Source of the DNA: Schoenoplectus triqueter
Taxonomy: Eukaryota > Streptophyta > Magnoliopsida > Poales > Cyperaceae
DNA length: 36,148 bases
NCBI GenBank assembly: GCA_964058805.1
Contig: CAXKVV010000544.1
Coordinates: forward strand, 1-36,148
Direction of reading: 5' to 3'
Both the position numbers and the translations under genes were made by a program. Below are positions 19,481 to 31,739 of this stretch, piece after piece (the stretch's first letter is position 1; every line of letters starts with the position of its first letter). The notes under the pieces were generated by a model. The model searched no databases. It was not told where the DNA came from and was given only the letters and a program-made list of their open reading frames with translations.

Positions 19481-20700
19481 GATTGGCATTTGCTCTCAAG
19501 CTCAAGGTTATTAGGAGAAGGAAGATTTGGGACACAAACAAAATACTTGCCTCCCTGGTGCACGAATGAATGATGCATTGATGCTATTAATGATCTTCAG
19601 TTCTTTCTTCTTCAATCTTCAGGATTCTATAACGCCATTGAAATTGAATTATCTTCTTTGCAGAATAGGCCCAATTTTTCCTCTTCATGAAAGGTCGCCA
19701 TAAAGAAAGGCCGCTATATATGGGCCTATTCTATAGTTTTTCTGATTCTTTCAGTCAGATCAGAAAAAATGGTGAACAGTTCCAAATGAGAATGGAAGGC
19801 GAAGTAAGTAGGGGGTGCGCAATACGTTGGTTTGGCTCAAACTAATATTTATAAATATGTATTTGAAGATTTATTAATTTTGATAAATTATTAACCGAAT
19901 CAAATTTTTAAAAATAACCAAAATACATATAAACTTTTTCTAAAAGAAAAACGAGTCATTTTATGTAAATGTACAAATTTTGCTCAAGATGAACATTATT
20001 TTTTCTTTCTTCCTTCTCTCCATTGGAGACATGGAGACATTGATTATTGAGTGCTCTTTCCACTACTTTAATTTACAGTTGCACTTAGCATAATCTTATC
20101 ATGATTCTCATCGTCCCTTGCTTTTGACGTCACTTGCGTTGCACACTATTGTGTTGATTTGGTTGAGTTGCATCGGTACAAAATATCATAAATTTTCTTG
20201 CAATTAAATGCAAAATATCATGGGTATTCCGTAGTTTTATAAAAGAAAACAAAAAAGTTTACAATGGTAATTAATAGCATCCTACCGTGTCATCATACTT
20301 CACTAATTTAAATAATAAATTTTCCTTTTTTTTTTGACAGCGGTTCATTTAACATATTGGAAATTAATATCATGCAATGCTTTCTCTTTGGTCTTGAGAA
20401 GAAGGCATTTAAGATAACAGAGAAATCTTGTAAGAGGACAAAACGATTACACGGCAAATAAGACGACAATTGAATGAGATTTTTTTTTTAAACTTTTAAG
20501 CATGTGGACAACTAATTTCATCTCTAATTGAAATAATTACATACTTAATGAAAATATATAATTTACTAAATCATCTAAATGAAAACTACCCCATTATAAA
20601 ATCAAAAAGAAATACAAATAAAAGTTAATAATGCAAATAAATCTAATTTAATTTAATGGTTTTGAATGCGAAATTTTGCTAGGCAAAGCAAAAAGTGTAC
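19481..20700. other. Intergenic
   Basis: No gene recognised. There is a perfect 12-bp inverted repeat, AGAATAGGCCCA (19662-19673) and TGGGCCTATTCT (19721-19732), with TATATA between the arms (see findings). The remainder is AT rich. Confidence 0.45.
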
Positions 20701-20708
20701 GTTTGTAC

Positions 20709-21319
20709 TAGAGTATTAAAGACGGTCCGGTCCGGTCCAAACCCGGACGGTCCACGGTTCCGCACGGTCCACGGTCCCGCACGGTCCACACGGACCGGTC
20801 CTAGGCGGTCCAAATTTGAAAAAACCGAACCCATCCCACCGTTGGCCCCCGGGGGCCGGACCCCAACGGGACAGGATAGGACGGTCTACGGTCCGGTCCG
20901 GACACTTTTTTTTATGAATTGGAAGAAATAATAATTTTTAACTAATTCAAATCATTATTTTTAATTGTTTAAAAAAAATTAAAAAATACAAAAAATAAAA
21001 TTTCAGAAAATTATAAAAGTTGAAAAATAAATTTATTATTTTTTAAATAATAATTTTCATTGAATTAATTATATATTTTTTAATAATTTAAAAATCAAAT
21101 AATATAAAAAATTATAAAATAGGCGGAGTTATAAAATTTGGATAATATTTTAAGTTGCCCTCTTCCTTTAACCCGGACTTGGAACCGGTTATGTAAACAG
21201 AACATAGGCGGAGTTATAAAAGTGATTTTTTTTTGAAAGATGGGGGGGGGGTTCGGTCCATGGGTTGGCACGGTCCGGTCCGAAAAGGGTTGGAGCGGAC
21301 GGGTTTTTTCAATCCACTA
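20709..21319. mobile_element. hAT-like non-autonomous element 4 (611 bp) with perfect 8-bp target duplication
   Basis: The ends are left TAGAGTATTAAAGACGG and right, reversed, TAGTGGATTGAAAAAACCCG, both in the hAT pattern. The flanking octamer GTTTGTAC is at 20701-20708 and 21320-21327, exact. Subterminal arrays of GGTCCGG/CGGTCCACGG are concentrated in the first 190 bp and last 60 bp, and the middle is AT rich. There is no transposase. It shares the design (GC-rich subterminal direct and inverted motifs, AT core) of the elements at 3433, 4272 and 7316 but has different motifs. Confidence 0.87.
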
Positions 21320-21327
21320 GTTTGTAC

Positions 21328-22434
21328 TAGATTGGATTATGATTCTCTGCTACATAATACATGGTATGTTGGATCACTTTGAAATTCATGTAGATTTGAA
21401 TTACGAGAAGATTCAATCATAGTATCCTTTCTTCCACAATTGCTCAAGTAGGTGGCATTTTTTTTTATCTTCTAAATCAAGCTTCACTAACTAGAGCGCT
21501 AGCATCATCTCATCATTTGGCAATATTTATAATTGAATTATCACTGTAATTAAATTGGGGCCGCCACTTGATCAATTGTACTCAAGTAATCCTAGGTGTA
21601 CCACGACCATGTCTACGTGACGATATTTTTTCAAGAAAGATGTCAAACTTTTGCTGCCTTTTGCACCCTCTTTTCCATTATATAACCACAAAAAAGAATA
21701 TATATGGTGTTCAAACAACCAGTCTAAGATTCCATATAATGAGGCGAGTCAATGGAATCCAGGACCCACCAACAACCAGTCTTAAGTTCCTGAATTTTCA
21801 TTTTCTTGTCAGTAAGATCCCACAATATGTAGCATACTTAACAAGCCTATAAAATCTAAAAATGTTATACACCAAACAAACAACCAAGTTATGTCTATTG
21901 ACTAATTAGTAAGTAGACCAACATGTTTCATCATTTCTACCCCCCAACCTACTTATTATATACACCTCATTTGCTTTGCTTCTACTCCCTTTCTTCCCAC
22001 GCCTATAATTTTTCGTTACAGTTTCCTTTTCTGGTATCTGTGCGGCCATTTGTGTGGCGACTGGAGAGTGATTGACCAGTCATACCAGATGAACTAATAG
22101 CCACATTGGTTCATAAATTGCCATGACTCGAGAGAGAGAGAAAGAGAGAATACTTCAATTTATAGCCGTCATGGGTCCCATATAATCAAAACGACACTTA
22201 CTAGAACTATGACTTAAACTGCTTTCTTATTCTTAAAAGAAAATCCTGTCCCAGATGGAAAGGAAATTTCAATTGAGACCCAACATTATACTAGTACTTT
22301 TGCACGCATTACCATTCAGTCCCATGAAGCAAACTCATTTTAGTTATTATTTACTTAAAAAATATTAAAAGGATACATTCCAACCAAGCAGAGTTCGGGG
22401 CAAAACAGCCAATTGCCTCTCAATAGAAATTCAA
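21328..22434. other. Upstream region of the LRR receptor kinase gene
   Basis: No gene seen. CAACCAGTCT(T)AAG.TTCC occurs twice (near 21717 and 21774). A GA-rich tract (22127-22148) may be a GAGA-type promoter element. The open frame at 21568-21852 has no recognisable domain. Confidence 0.4.
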
Positions 22435-22441
22435 TATATAA
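22435..22441 (+). promoter_or_regulatory. Candidate TATA box of LRR receptor kinase gene
   Basis: TATATAA, 182 bp upstream of the ATG at 22623. The implied 5' UTR is about 150 nt. A second candidate, TTAAATA, lies near 22471. There is no experimental support. Confidence 0.35.
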
Positions 22442-22622
22442 CAATCTTTAATTTTATTCGAAGCCACTCTTAAATACCCTCCATAAACACAGCACCTCAC
22501 TCTACTACTATCAAGTGATACCAATAATCACTTCACCTTCCCCTCCTGTGTGCGTGTGTATCTGTCTATGTGTCTCACCCAGTTTCTCATTCCAGTGTAA
22601 AACCAAAGATAGACAACACCTA

Positions 22623-25600
22623 ATGACCAGCCTTCGTTGCTCTCTCTTCTTACTTCTATTGTTGAATTCTCTTTCTCTTCACTCAACCATTGCTCTCTCT
22701 CCAGACGGGCTTGCTCTACTCGCCTTCAAATCGGCTGTCTCGAACGACCCACAATCATCTCTTGCCACATGGGATGAAAATGACTCAGACCCGTGTCACT
22801 GGCCCGGCGTATCATGTGCCAATGTAACTGGATTCTCCTACCCACGTGTAGTCGGGTTAGCAGTTGGGCAGAAAAATTTGACAGGTTACATACCATCTGA
22901 ATTGGGCTCCCTTCTCTTCCTCCGTCGATTAAACCTACATGGCAACAACCTGAATGGTACGGTACCAGCAGACCTTGTCAATGCCTCATCACTTCATTCT
23001 TTGTTTCTCTATGGAAATTCTCTGACAGGACCCTTTCCTTCGGCTCTGTGCGACCTTCCTCGACTTCAAAATTTAGACCTCTCATTCAATTCTCTCTCAG
23101 GAACAATACCACTCGACCTGCGTAATTGTGGGCAGTTGCAACGGCTTTTGCTCTCAAATAATAAGTTCTCTGGAAAAATGCCAACAAAGATCTGGCCTGA
23201 GATGACCGGACTGGTTCAGTTGGATCTCTCGTCAAACCAACTCAATGGCTCAATTCCACCCGACCTTGGGCAGCTGAATTCTCTAGGCGGCACATTGAAT
23301 TTATCACACAACCATCTTTCTGGTGAAATACCGGCTGAACTCGGCCGGCTTCCATTGACAGTGAGCCTTGATCTCCGGTTTAACAACCTAACTGGTGAAA
23401 TTCCACAAGTTGGGTCACTTGCAAATCAAGGACCTACAGCATTTCTAAACAATCCGGGCTTATGTGGTTTTCCTCTTCAAATCATATGTCAGAATCAACC
23501 ACCACCTGCTCCTACTGTCAATCCAGTCCCAGTTCCACCTGTAGAATCTGTTTCAGAAAAGAAAGGACTGCGTACTAACCTTATTATCCTGATCTCAATA
23601 GCAGATGCAGCTGGTATTGCATTAATCGGGATCATCGTGGTGTACATATATTGGAAGATAAAGGACCGGGATAACAGATGGTGCATTTGTGCTGGTAAAG
23701 GAAAGGCAGGAGGCAGAGGGGGTATGTGCGCGTGGTGTGCGAATAGAGGAATGAATACAGAATCGACAGATGGAGAGGAGGAAGAGGGGGAAGGGAAGGA
23801 AGGGGAGCTTGTGGCAATGGATAAGGGGTTTAGGTTTGAATTAGATGAGTTGTTGCGGTCATCAGCATATGTGCTTGGAAAAGGGGGGAAGGGAATTGTG
23901 TATAAAGTGGTCATTGGGAGTGGGATACCGGTGGCGGTGCGGCGGCTCGGTGGAGGCGGAAATAATGATACCTCAGCAGAACAAAAGTAAGCAATAATTT
24001 AAATTCAGCAGCAATCAGATTTAAATCAAAGTTTATTAATTCAGTGATTATGATTTGTTAGTTGTTACCCTGAGACCTCACCTGAGTTCTATTAATGAGA
24101 TGTGCTTAATCCTTTAATAGTATGTATTGTCAGTCACACTCCTGGTCACCTTGAGGCAATTAATTAGAATTATCTGTGATTTATTATTTAAAAACCAATA
24201 GACATTGCAACGGCATAACATGTCTTCTTGTTTGTTAGTTAATACTGATCTACAGCTCTGAATTGTAAATTAGTAATAATTTACCTTAACAAAAACAATT
24301 ACAATTACAATCACATTAACAATTAATGAATAAAATTTTAGGTACAAGGAGTTTGCGGCGGAGGCCCAAGCCATAGGGAGAGTGAGGCATCCAAATGTGG
24401 TGAGGCTGAGAGCATACTACTGGTCTCAGGATGAGAAGTTACTCATCGCCGACTTCGTCCCCAACGGCAACCTGGCAACCGCGCTCCGTGGTATGTACAT
24501 GATTCATCTCATTTACATGTTGGTTACTTACAAAAATTTTGGTTTTGCTTGGAAATGAAAATCTTAGTGCAGTGCAGAATTTTCTAAAATTACACAGTGA
24601 AATAATACCTTCAACTTTTGTACCTATTAACAACAACTGTAATGTCGCATGTTGAAAGCCAGAGCAGGGGAGTACGTATGCATGTATAACCGTACAGTGT
24701 ACATCAATCAAATCAATTATTGAGTAACAGTCAGAAGAGTGGACCACGATATAAAATAGTTTGCTAGCTGAGAGAGACTGCTGCTTTGTATTCTTTCTTC
24801 TTCTCGTCGTTTTTTCTACAGTTTGATCTGATCTATTTTTAACGTCCAGTTTTATCACAAGGAAAGAAAGAAAAACAAATAAGAACTTGATCAGCATGTC
24901 ACGTGCTCATGTTTCCTTTGTTTTGGTGATTGCTCACTAAAGTACTTACTGTACAATGAGTCCAGTGACTCTTGCTGCAATTTTTACTAGACATTAGTTA
25001 CATTATAGAAAAGGGGGATCAATACACTTGTATCTGACATAAAAGAATTAGCACATCATCCTCTTGAGAATGGTACTAATGTACTATACAAAAAGCGTGC
25101 CCGAACCCAAAGTTTAGGAATATTGAAGAGATGAAAAAGGAGAAGAACCTATTTTAATTTTAAAATTTACAAAAACAAATTTCTAGACAGTCTTTAACAG
25201 GAAGAGGAGAAGAGTTTTTTTTTTTTTTTTTTTGATGAGGGAAGAGGAAAAGAGTTAAAAATAGTGTGCCTATTTTAAGAAAAGCAATAAAAGACGCGGG
25301 ACCTAATAGTACCTTGACCAGCTCAATTTATGAAAGCCCTTTGTGCTAGGTAACAACAAAAACAAAAACAAATCTTTTGTCTCCTAAAGAAACAAAGGGC
25401 AACATGTGCCACACCAACCATATTAGGAGAAAAGTCTAGATTAAAAAGATTTTTTTTTGTCTCTTCTTTTATTTTCACTTCATTTTTCCTTCTTTTCCTT
25501 CCTACTCATGTAATACTGACTAATTGACACAGTTATTTTGGATAGTTAATTTTTTGATATATTCACTTCAGTAAAGTTAGGGAGGGAAAACATATCATTA

Positions 25601-26841
25601 TCCGCATTCCATCCACTATTCTCTGGTTGGCCCGCATCCATTCCAAAGCCACGTGAAATTTAAAAATAAAAATAAAAACTGTGCCCGACCCTAACGACTG
25701 TGCTCTGTTACTAAGTAGTAAGTACTAAGGCCTAGTTTAGATACTATTCATTGCTTTACTTTTCCTCCTTAAATTGTCCCTGTATTTAGAAAAAAAACAA
25801 AAACAAAAACAAAACAATGAGAAGGTACCTAATTAATTACGCGCAATATAGGGAACGAGTTTGCAATATAGGCCACTTGATCAATTAGTGGTCTAAATTG
25901 CAGTGAGATTCTATCCAGTGTTTCAGGGAATCTATTCCGTGTGTATGAAGAGTTGTTTGGTTGTGTCCTTGTCTATCCCATGTGCTTGAAATATTTTATT
26001 TTGTAAAAGTAAAATTGAAGTCTGGAGAAAGATTGATTACTTGACAGTTGACACACAGATCTGTATTAAGGACTTTATTCTTTTGTTAATCGAACCCCGG
26101 TTTAAATTTTAACCTCAACTCGTGAATTAAAGTGACGAAAATTTTAATTTGTTTTTTGCAGGCAGATCAGGTCACCCAACCCTATCTTGGTCGAACCGGT
26201 TGAGGATTGCCAAAGGGGTGGCCTGCGGACTGGCGCACCTGCACGAGTGCAGCCCGAGGAAGTATGTCCACGGTGACATCAAACCATCCAACATCCTCTT
26301 AGATGGTGAGTATAACCCGCATATCTCCGACTTCGGTTTGAACCGCCTTGTCACCATCACAGGAAGCACAACCGATACTGCACCTTTCTTGGGCCCACAG
26401 TCCAGCCTCGCCGGTGCCGGATTATCCTCCTTGAAAAAAACAAGCGGGTCTTTTGAAAGACCTAGTCCGTACCTTGCCCCGGAAGCCCGTGTTCCGGGTG
26501 CCAAGCCCACTCAAAAATGGGACGTGTACTCTTTTGGATTGGTGCTGATGGAATTGCTGACAGGGAAGCCACCTCAGCTAGCATCTCCCTCCAGCTCTTC
26601 TGGGTCTGGGTTGCAAATTCCTGGTCTGGAGCACGTGCCAGAGCTCGTCAGATGGGTCAAGAAAGGATTTGAGGATGGCCGACAACTGGCTGAGATGCTG
26701 GACCCTACTGTTCTTCATGAGTCGCATGTAAAAAAGGATGTGATCTCTATGTTTCATGTGGCGTTGGTGTGCACTGATGGGAACTCTGATCAGCGGCCTC
26801 GAATGAAAACTGTCTCAGATAACCTTGACAAGCTTGGTTGA
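22623..26841 (+). CDS. LRR receptor-like protein kinase, LRR-III subfamily, ZAR1-like
   Basis: There are three exons, 22623-23986, 24342-24490 and 26162-26841, all GT-AG, giving 730 residues. The start is the ATG at 22623, since the longer open frame begins with GTG; it gives a clean signal peptide ([19 protein letters not shown]). Domains in order are an LRRNT ([18 protein letters not shown]), about seven LRRs (residues about 75-280), a Pro-rich linker, one TM segment ([20 protein letters not shown]), an acidic glycine-rich juxtamembrane region and a kinase domain (from about residue 430). Kinase motifs: Gly loop [17 protein letters not shown] (Arg where the ATP-binding Lys is usual), [13 protein letters not shown] (HGD for HRD), [23 protein letters not shown]1 and relatives act in zygote and shoot signalling; here that role is only inferred. 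Intron 2 (1671 bp) is AT rich and holds nothing recognisable. Confidence 0.93.
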
Positions 26842-28060
26842 TGAAAACCTGGAGTATATACAATTCTTTTCGAAAATTACAAAGGTGAATGTAGAAATGG
26901 TGTCATTTTATTTTTCAGTATATGTAATTTCTTCTTTTAGTAATTTTGTGATTATTCTGGCTTGGTGGAGGCATATTGTACTGGCAGGGCAACAGGTCCG
27001 GGACAAGGTTATTTAGAGCACTAGAGCATATACTTTCTTTAAAACCTTTTTTTCCTTATATTATTTTGGTCAAGTTCGATCTTGTGTATGCTTGTATAAT
27101 CTTATAGTATATTAGGTGCATTGATATCTTTCTATCATATTGCTTTTTAATTTTATGGCTTTTTCAGTCTCAACAAAAACTACAATGATAAATCTTGCAG
27201 TTTCCATAATAAGGTATTATGTACAGAAGCTAGCAAATGTAAGAGGGTGATGTGCTTTTATGCCTACAAGCAATGACATATTGATTAGTAATGGAGTTGG
27301 GGCTGAGCTGCAAGACAAATGCTCTCACAATACTTGGTACTGGACGAAATTTACCAGAACTGAAAGACATCACGGAATACTACCACCTCAAAATTATGGC
27401 TTTGATAAATTCCACTCTGAACACAATTTTATTGGAAATATATCACTTTTCTTGTATAAAATTAAAATACTAATACAACAATACACTAAACTAAATTATT
27501 GACCAAACTACCCCTTAGCCTTAATCAATACACTCCTCCGCCTCCGTCAGCCCATTCTCCTCCCCTCCGGCCGCTCTCTACTCACGACCCTATTTCTCCT
27601 CCCTCTTCTGGCTACCTTTAGCCAAAAAAATCAGGATTTGGCAGTTTTGGCTTAACTATATTGCAATCATAAATAACATAAAAAAAAAAGATAGAAAACA
27701 ATCATATTATCGAGAGGACCAGCTTATCGAGTGCTAAATTGAAAAATTAAATAAAAATAGGGAGATGTAAAAGAACAGAAAAGCTCTTTATTTGAAAATT
27801 AACTATTTCATAACAATTAGCCTTTCATGGTTTGTAGCTTGAATGATGGCTTATTGTAATCTTTACAAGGCTTTTGATTCTAGAATTTCAACGGGAACAA
27901 GTCTTTTCTTTGTTTCTTGCACATATACAAAATATTTTAAGAATATAAAATGAGTAAGTTATGATATATTATGTAACTATTACAACTCTGATATGACGCA
28001 CTGAAAATATACTTTCTCAGTTTTTCCCCACAGCAGTAGCATCATATCTAACTTTCCAGT
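26842..28060. other. Intergenic between convergent LRR kinase and bHLH genes
   Basis: This contains the 3' UTRs of both convergent genes. Frames at 27260-27502 show no domain. A C-rich stretch (27520-27625) stands out in base composition but encodes nothing recognisable. Confidence 0.45.
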
Positions 28061-31000
28061 TTACTGCTTGTTCTGGCATGTACAACTCTCTCTTTCTTGG
28101 GACATAACCTATATAAATGTTCAGACCAAAACATTTTAAAATATCAACATGATTAGATCATAATGGCCCTTAAGCATTGCAAAAAGAGAATGTTAAATTT
28201 CTGAAAATTAAAATCCAAGTGGAAAGAAATGTATTTTAGGATTTGAGCACTAACTCAAATCATTGACTTGTTAAATCCTTGGAAGATGAATATTCTTGGT
28301 AGATTCTGATTAAGACCAACGTATCTTATTCAATTATGTTCTTGGAAACCATTGCATGAAATATTTACTATAGTACTTCTTGTCTTTTGTTATTGCTTTT
28401 CTTTAATTAATTTGTCAAAAGGACTCTAAATTTTACTATGTTTCTACTTTAGTCCTCAAACCATACTATTTTGACCTTGCAAATTCTACTAATATGAAGA
28501 CTTCATATAATCGAAAGCTCAAAGCAAGGTGGGATATCTTATACGTTTTGAGTCAATATCAATTACCATTTCAATTTTTTTCACCCATTTTTATGCAAAA
28601 AAAAAAAAAATGATACCTTCATCTGGGTTTGCAGATCTTTAATACGCTGAACTGCTAGGTCTAACATGTCTGCTGTGCTCGTTTGTTGTATAAGAGTTTA
28701 CAAGCAAACACGATTAAAATGATTCATGAAACTTTCTTTTATACTCATTAAATTGGAAAAGAGTTCAAAAAGGAAAATGGAAAGGAGGAAGTAGAAATCC
28801 TTGACCACACTCAAAATTGAAGAGATTAGTTATAAATTAATTATAGGTAAAAGAAAACAAGTTTTATAATGTGTTAAAAACCTACTGAAGTAGTTCAACA
28901 CTGTATAATACCAGATTATTAATTGAATCTTATTCATAGCATTTGTTTTAGCTTTACTATTTTTATTAATTATTTTTTCTGTTTATTTGGGGGTAGAATA
29001 TTAGCGGCAGTAGCCAGAGCAGCAATTTCCATAAATATACATATAAATCAGAAAATTTGGCACCCCTTTTGCACACTTCCTATTATTTACCTAGAAACTT
29101 TACCTTCTCCATGTTTGGCACAAGCTCTTGAAGCTTTCTCGGTTTCTCACTGATTCTTGTTCGTCTCTCCTGAAGAAAAATAAGAAATTGAGTGAAAACA
29201 TGACACATTCACATCAATTCAAGCATGTCCTCAGTACAAGAATATAAGACATGACCTTTTGAAACATAGAAGATTTGCATTCAAAATAAAATGATATGCA
29301 TTTGAGGCTCTGAGGTTAATTGAATGATTTACCCTTTCGGCGATGCTCCGGGGGTGAGTTGCACAGCCACGTTTTGCTCGTACTTTAAATGGAACTTGAT
29401 CTTGTTGTAATTGGAAAATTTTCTCATATTGCCCCATCTCTATTGATGCCTTTGGCGGGCTGAACTAAAATAAAGGAAAAGAAGTAATTGAAATCAACAA
29501 ATTGCGTATGCTGTCCTAAAAAGAAGAAGAAAAAAAAACATTGCATAAAAAAATAAGAAAAAAGCTTCTTTTGTATTTATTTTCTTACATGTTATTGGTT
29601 AAAGATTCAATCATTCAAACAACTAGGATGAAACACAGATATGCCACTGTATATATTAAATGTCAGATTCGGTATCTGTATGCTCTGGAAAAGTTTTTTC
29701 ATTATTGCATTTTTTTCTTTTCATATATGGAGAGATCAAGCCTCAAAATATGCCTAGCCTTTACTACAGATATCACCTCTACAAATTGTCAAAGAAGCTT
29801 GTATCTTTATTTATGAGTATTATTTATTTTTTATTTTCTACCTGGGAATCCATGTCACTATAAGCTGTCAATATATCAGCATCAATACCTTTGCCTCTTT
29901 TGCCAGGAGATGTTTCAAAATTGATTGAATCAGAGTGTTCATCCCATGAACTGATTGTAAACCCGTTACCCATGTAAGTAGAGGGTCCCGCATGCTCTTG
30001 ATCAGCTTTGTCTGACGTATTTCCATTTCTTTGTATTTGAGAGAAGCTTCTGTTTCCTGATAGTCTTAATTGTGGCTCTCTAATGAATGGTGCATCTGTC
30101 ATATTGTATTTATGTTTCACATGAACAATTTTTCTAGAAGAAGCTCATAAACCCAGTTGGTAGCTTTGATACCAGTAAACTCATTATCAGTTTTCAATCC
30201 ACCAAGACACGAGGCATATATGTGTGATATCTTTAGGATTCGACATATAGTTGAAATTTGCTTGAAAGCACAGGTCGGCAATAGAACTTGCCATGTAAAA
30301 GTTAAGACCATAGAGGGACAATTGTTTATCTCAAATAAAAAGAGAAAAGCACATATTAGCTGACCTACCTAATCTAAACCTTTAAATATCATTGATTGAG
30401 CAAATGGACCCACAAGACAAAAAGGCAAGTCTACTTTGAAAACATCGGAGGTTACTTCAGTCATTTCGCTTGAATATGCGAATGCAAGCAAGCAACCTTA
30501 ATGGATAAGAATAAAACACGGCAGTGTCCACTGTCCAAATCCAACTGCTACTCGCCTCCTCTCCTCATTAAAGAAAATAAATATATAACTAATAAAACTT
30601 CAACAATTTAAAATTAAAAAAAACAAGAGATATGAGCTCTCTTTAATAAGTTGGCAAACTGCCTTCAGCCGTTGGTTTTGGTTTCAAACGTATATTTGCA
30701 AAATAATTTTTCTGGTCTCAGAATCATTGTAACTAATTTTTGTAATACAACATGTACGTACAATTGGTAGTAAAAAAAATGTCTTAAATAACCAACTACA
30801 GAACTACTGCGTTGATAGAAAGTTAGAAACAGTGAATATTAGTGGTACAACAAAGATTCTGATTCTGAGAGAATGTACTATTGATCAGAATTTTCATAAA
30901 AGATCGATATTTTTAAACTTTAACCCACACTTCAAATATATTTTATTTTTGCTGAACAGTATTCAATACGCCGTTGAGCATTAATTTTGTCTAAATGCTC

Positions 31001-31672
31001 AGCCAAAATTTGCTACCTAATTTGCTTTCAATAATGTAAAATTATGGGATTTGCACAAACAGCACTCAATCTTATAATGAAAATATCACTTTAAAGCCAC
31101 TTGACTATATATAACTCCAATATACAGAGTAGTGAATATATACCAAACAAAAAAATGGGAAATAATCCTCTAATTAATACAAAGGAGAGCAATTCAATCG
31201 GTAACTAGTCTTTTGGACTCTTAGAACAAGTGAATAAAACAGAAAATGGTCGTTTAAACTTTAAACTAAAGAAACTGTTAACTTAATGACAAAAGCATCG
31301 AAGGAAAATAGTGGAGGAAATAAATGCCCACATACCATGATCAAGCAAGAGATGGGAGAAGAATCGTGAAGGCGAACTATCATGCCGGGCCATATCGTTC
31401 TCGGCAGCAGCAGATGCCGAGGTGGTGGCACCAGAGATAACCTTACTTCTCAAATCAGATGCATCAACCGATTGAGAATTCCCAATGAAAAGCTTCCCAA
31501 GATGTGCTTCTGATCCTCTGTTTGAGCCATTGACATGATGGAAGTTTGCACCGCCTCCGGTCCCAGCAGCACCGGAGATGATGGAATCGGCGAGGCCGGT
31601 GAGCAGAGAGCCCGGTGCTGAGTCGTAGCTGGTCAGACTGGATGGCTGTCCCATGGCCATGGATGTGAACAT
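28061..31672 (-). CDS. bHLH transcription factor, group IX (bHLH80/81/122/130, FBH-like); possibly decaying
   Basis: The minus-strand exons are 31672-31336, 30095-29842, 29464-29333, 29169-29104, 28685-28617 and 28108-28061, giving 301 residues in one continuous frame. N-terminal signatures: SYDSAPGSLLTGLADSI and HDSSPSRFFSHLLLDHD. Mid-region: NGFTISSWDE. bHLH domain: VRAKRGCATHPRSIAER, ERRTRIS, KLQELVPNMEK, QTSTADMLDLAVQRIKDLQ. C-terminus: ESCTCQNKQ. This family binds E-boxes; Arabidopsis FBH members activate CONSTANS. Two oddities appear. Helix 1 has Pro (ISEKPRKLQ) where relatives have Met or Leu. The exon starting at 28685 is preceded by AA rather than AG, and no usable in-frame AG is nearby, so normal splicing may fail. 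The other four introns are GT-AG. An out-of-frame ATG lies upstream at 31721. Confidence 0.85.
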
Positions 31673-31739
31673 TGTTTGAAGAGGAGGAGGGGAGGTTGGA
31701 TTGGTTGGGGACTTGGGCCATCTCTCACTCTCACTCTCT

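Noticed and set aside
20695..20931. 78-codon frame rich in Arg/Pro/Gly
   Set aside because: It translates the GC-rich CGGTCC subterminal array of a hAT-like element.
22515..22622. Longer N-terminus for the LRR kinase starting at 22515
   Set aside because: It starts with GTG and would bury the signal peptide; the ATG at 22623 gives a normal one.
23495..23914. 139-codon minus-strand frame, Ser/Pro rich
   Set aside because: Antisense shadow of the LRR kinase juxtamembrane coding sequence.
28923..29153. Plus-strand 76-codon frame
   Set aside because: Overlaps the antisense of a bHLH exon; no domain.
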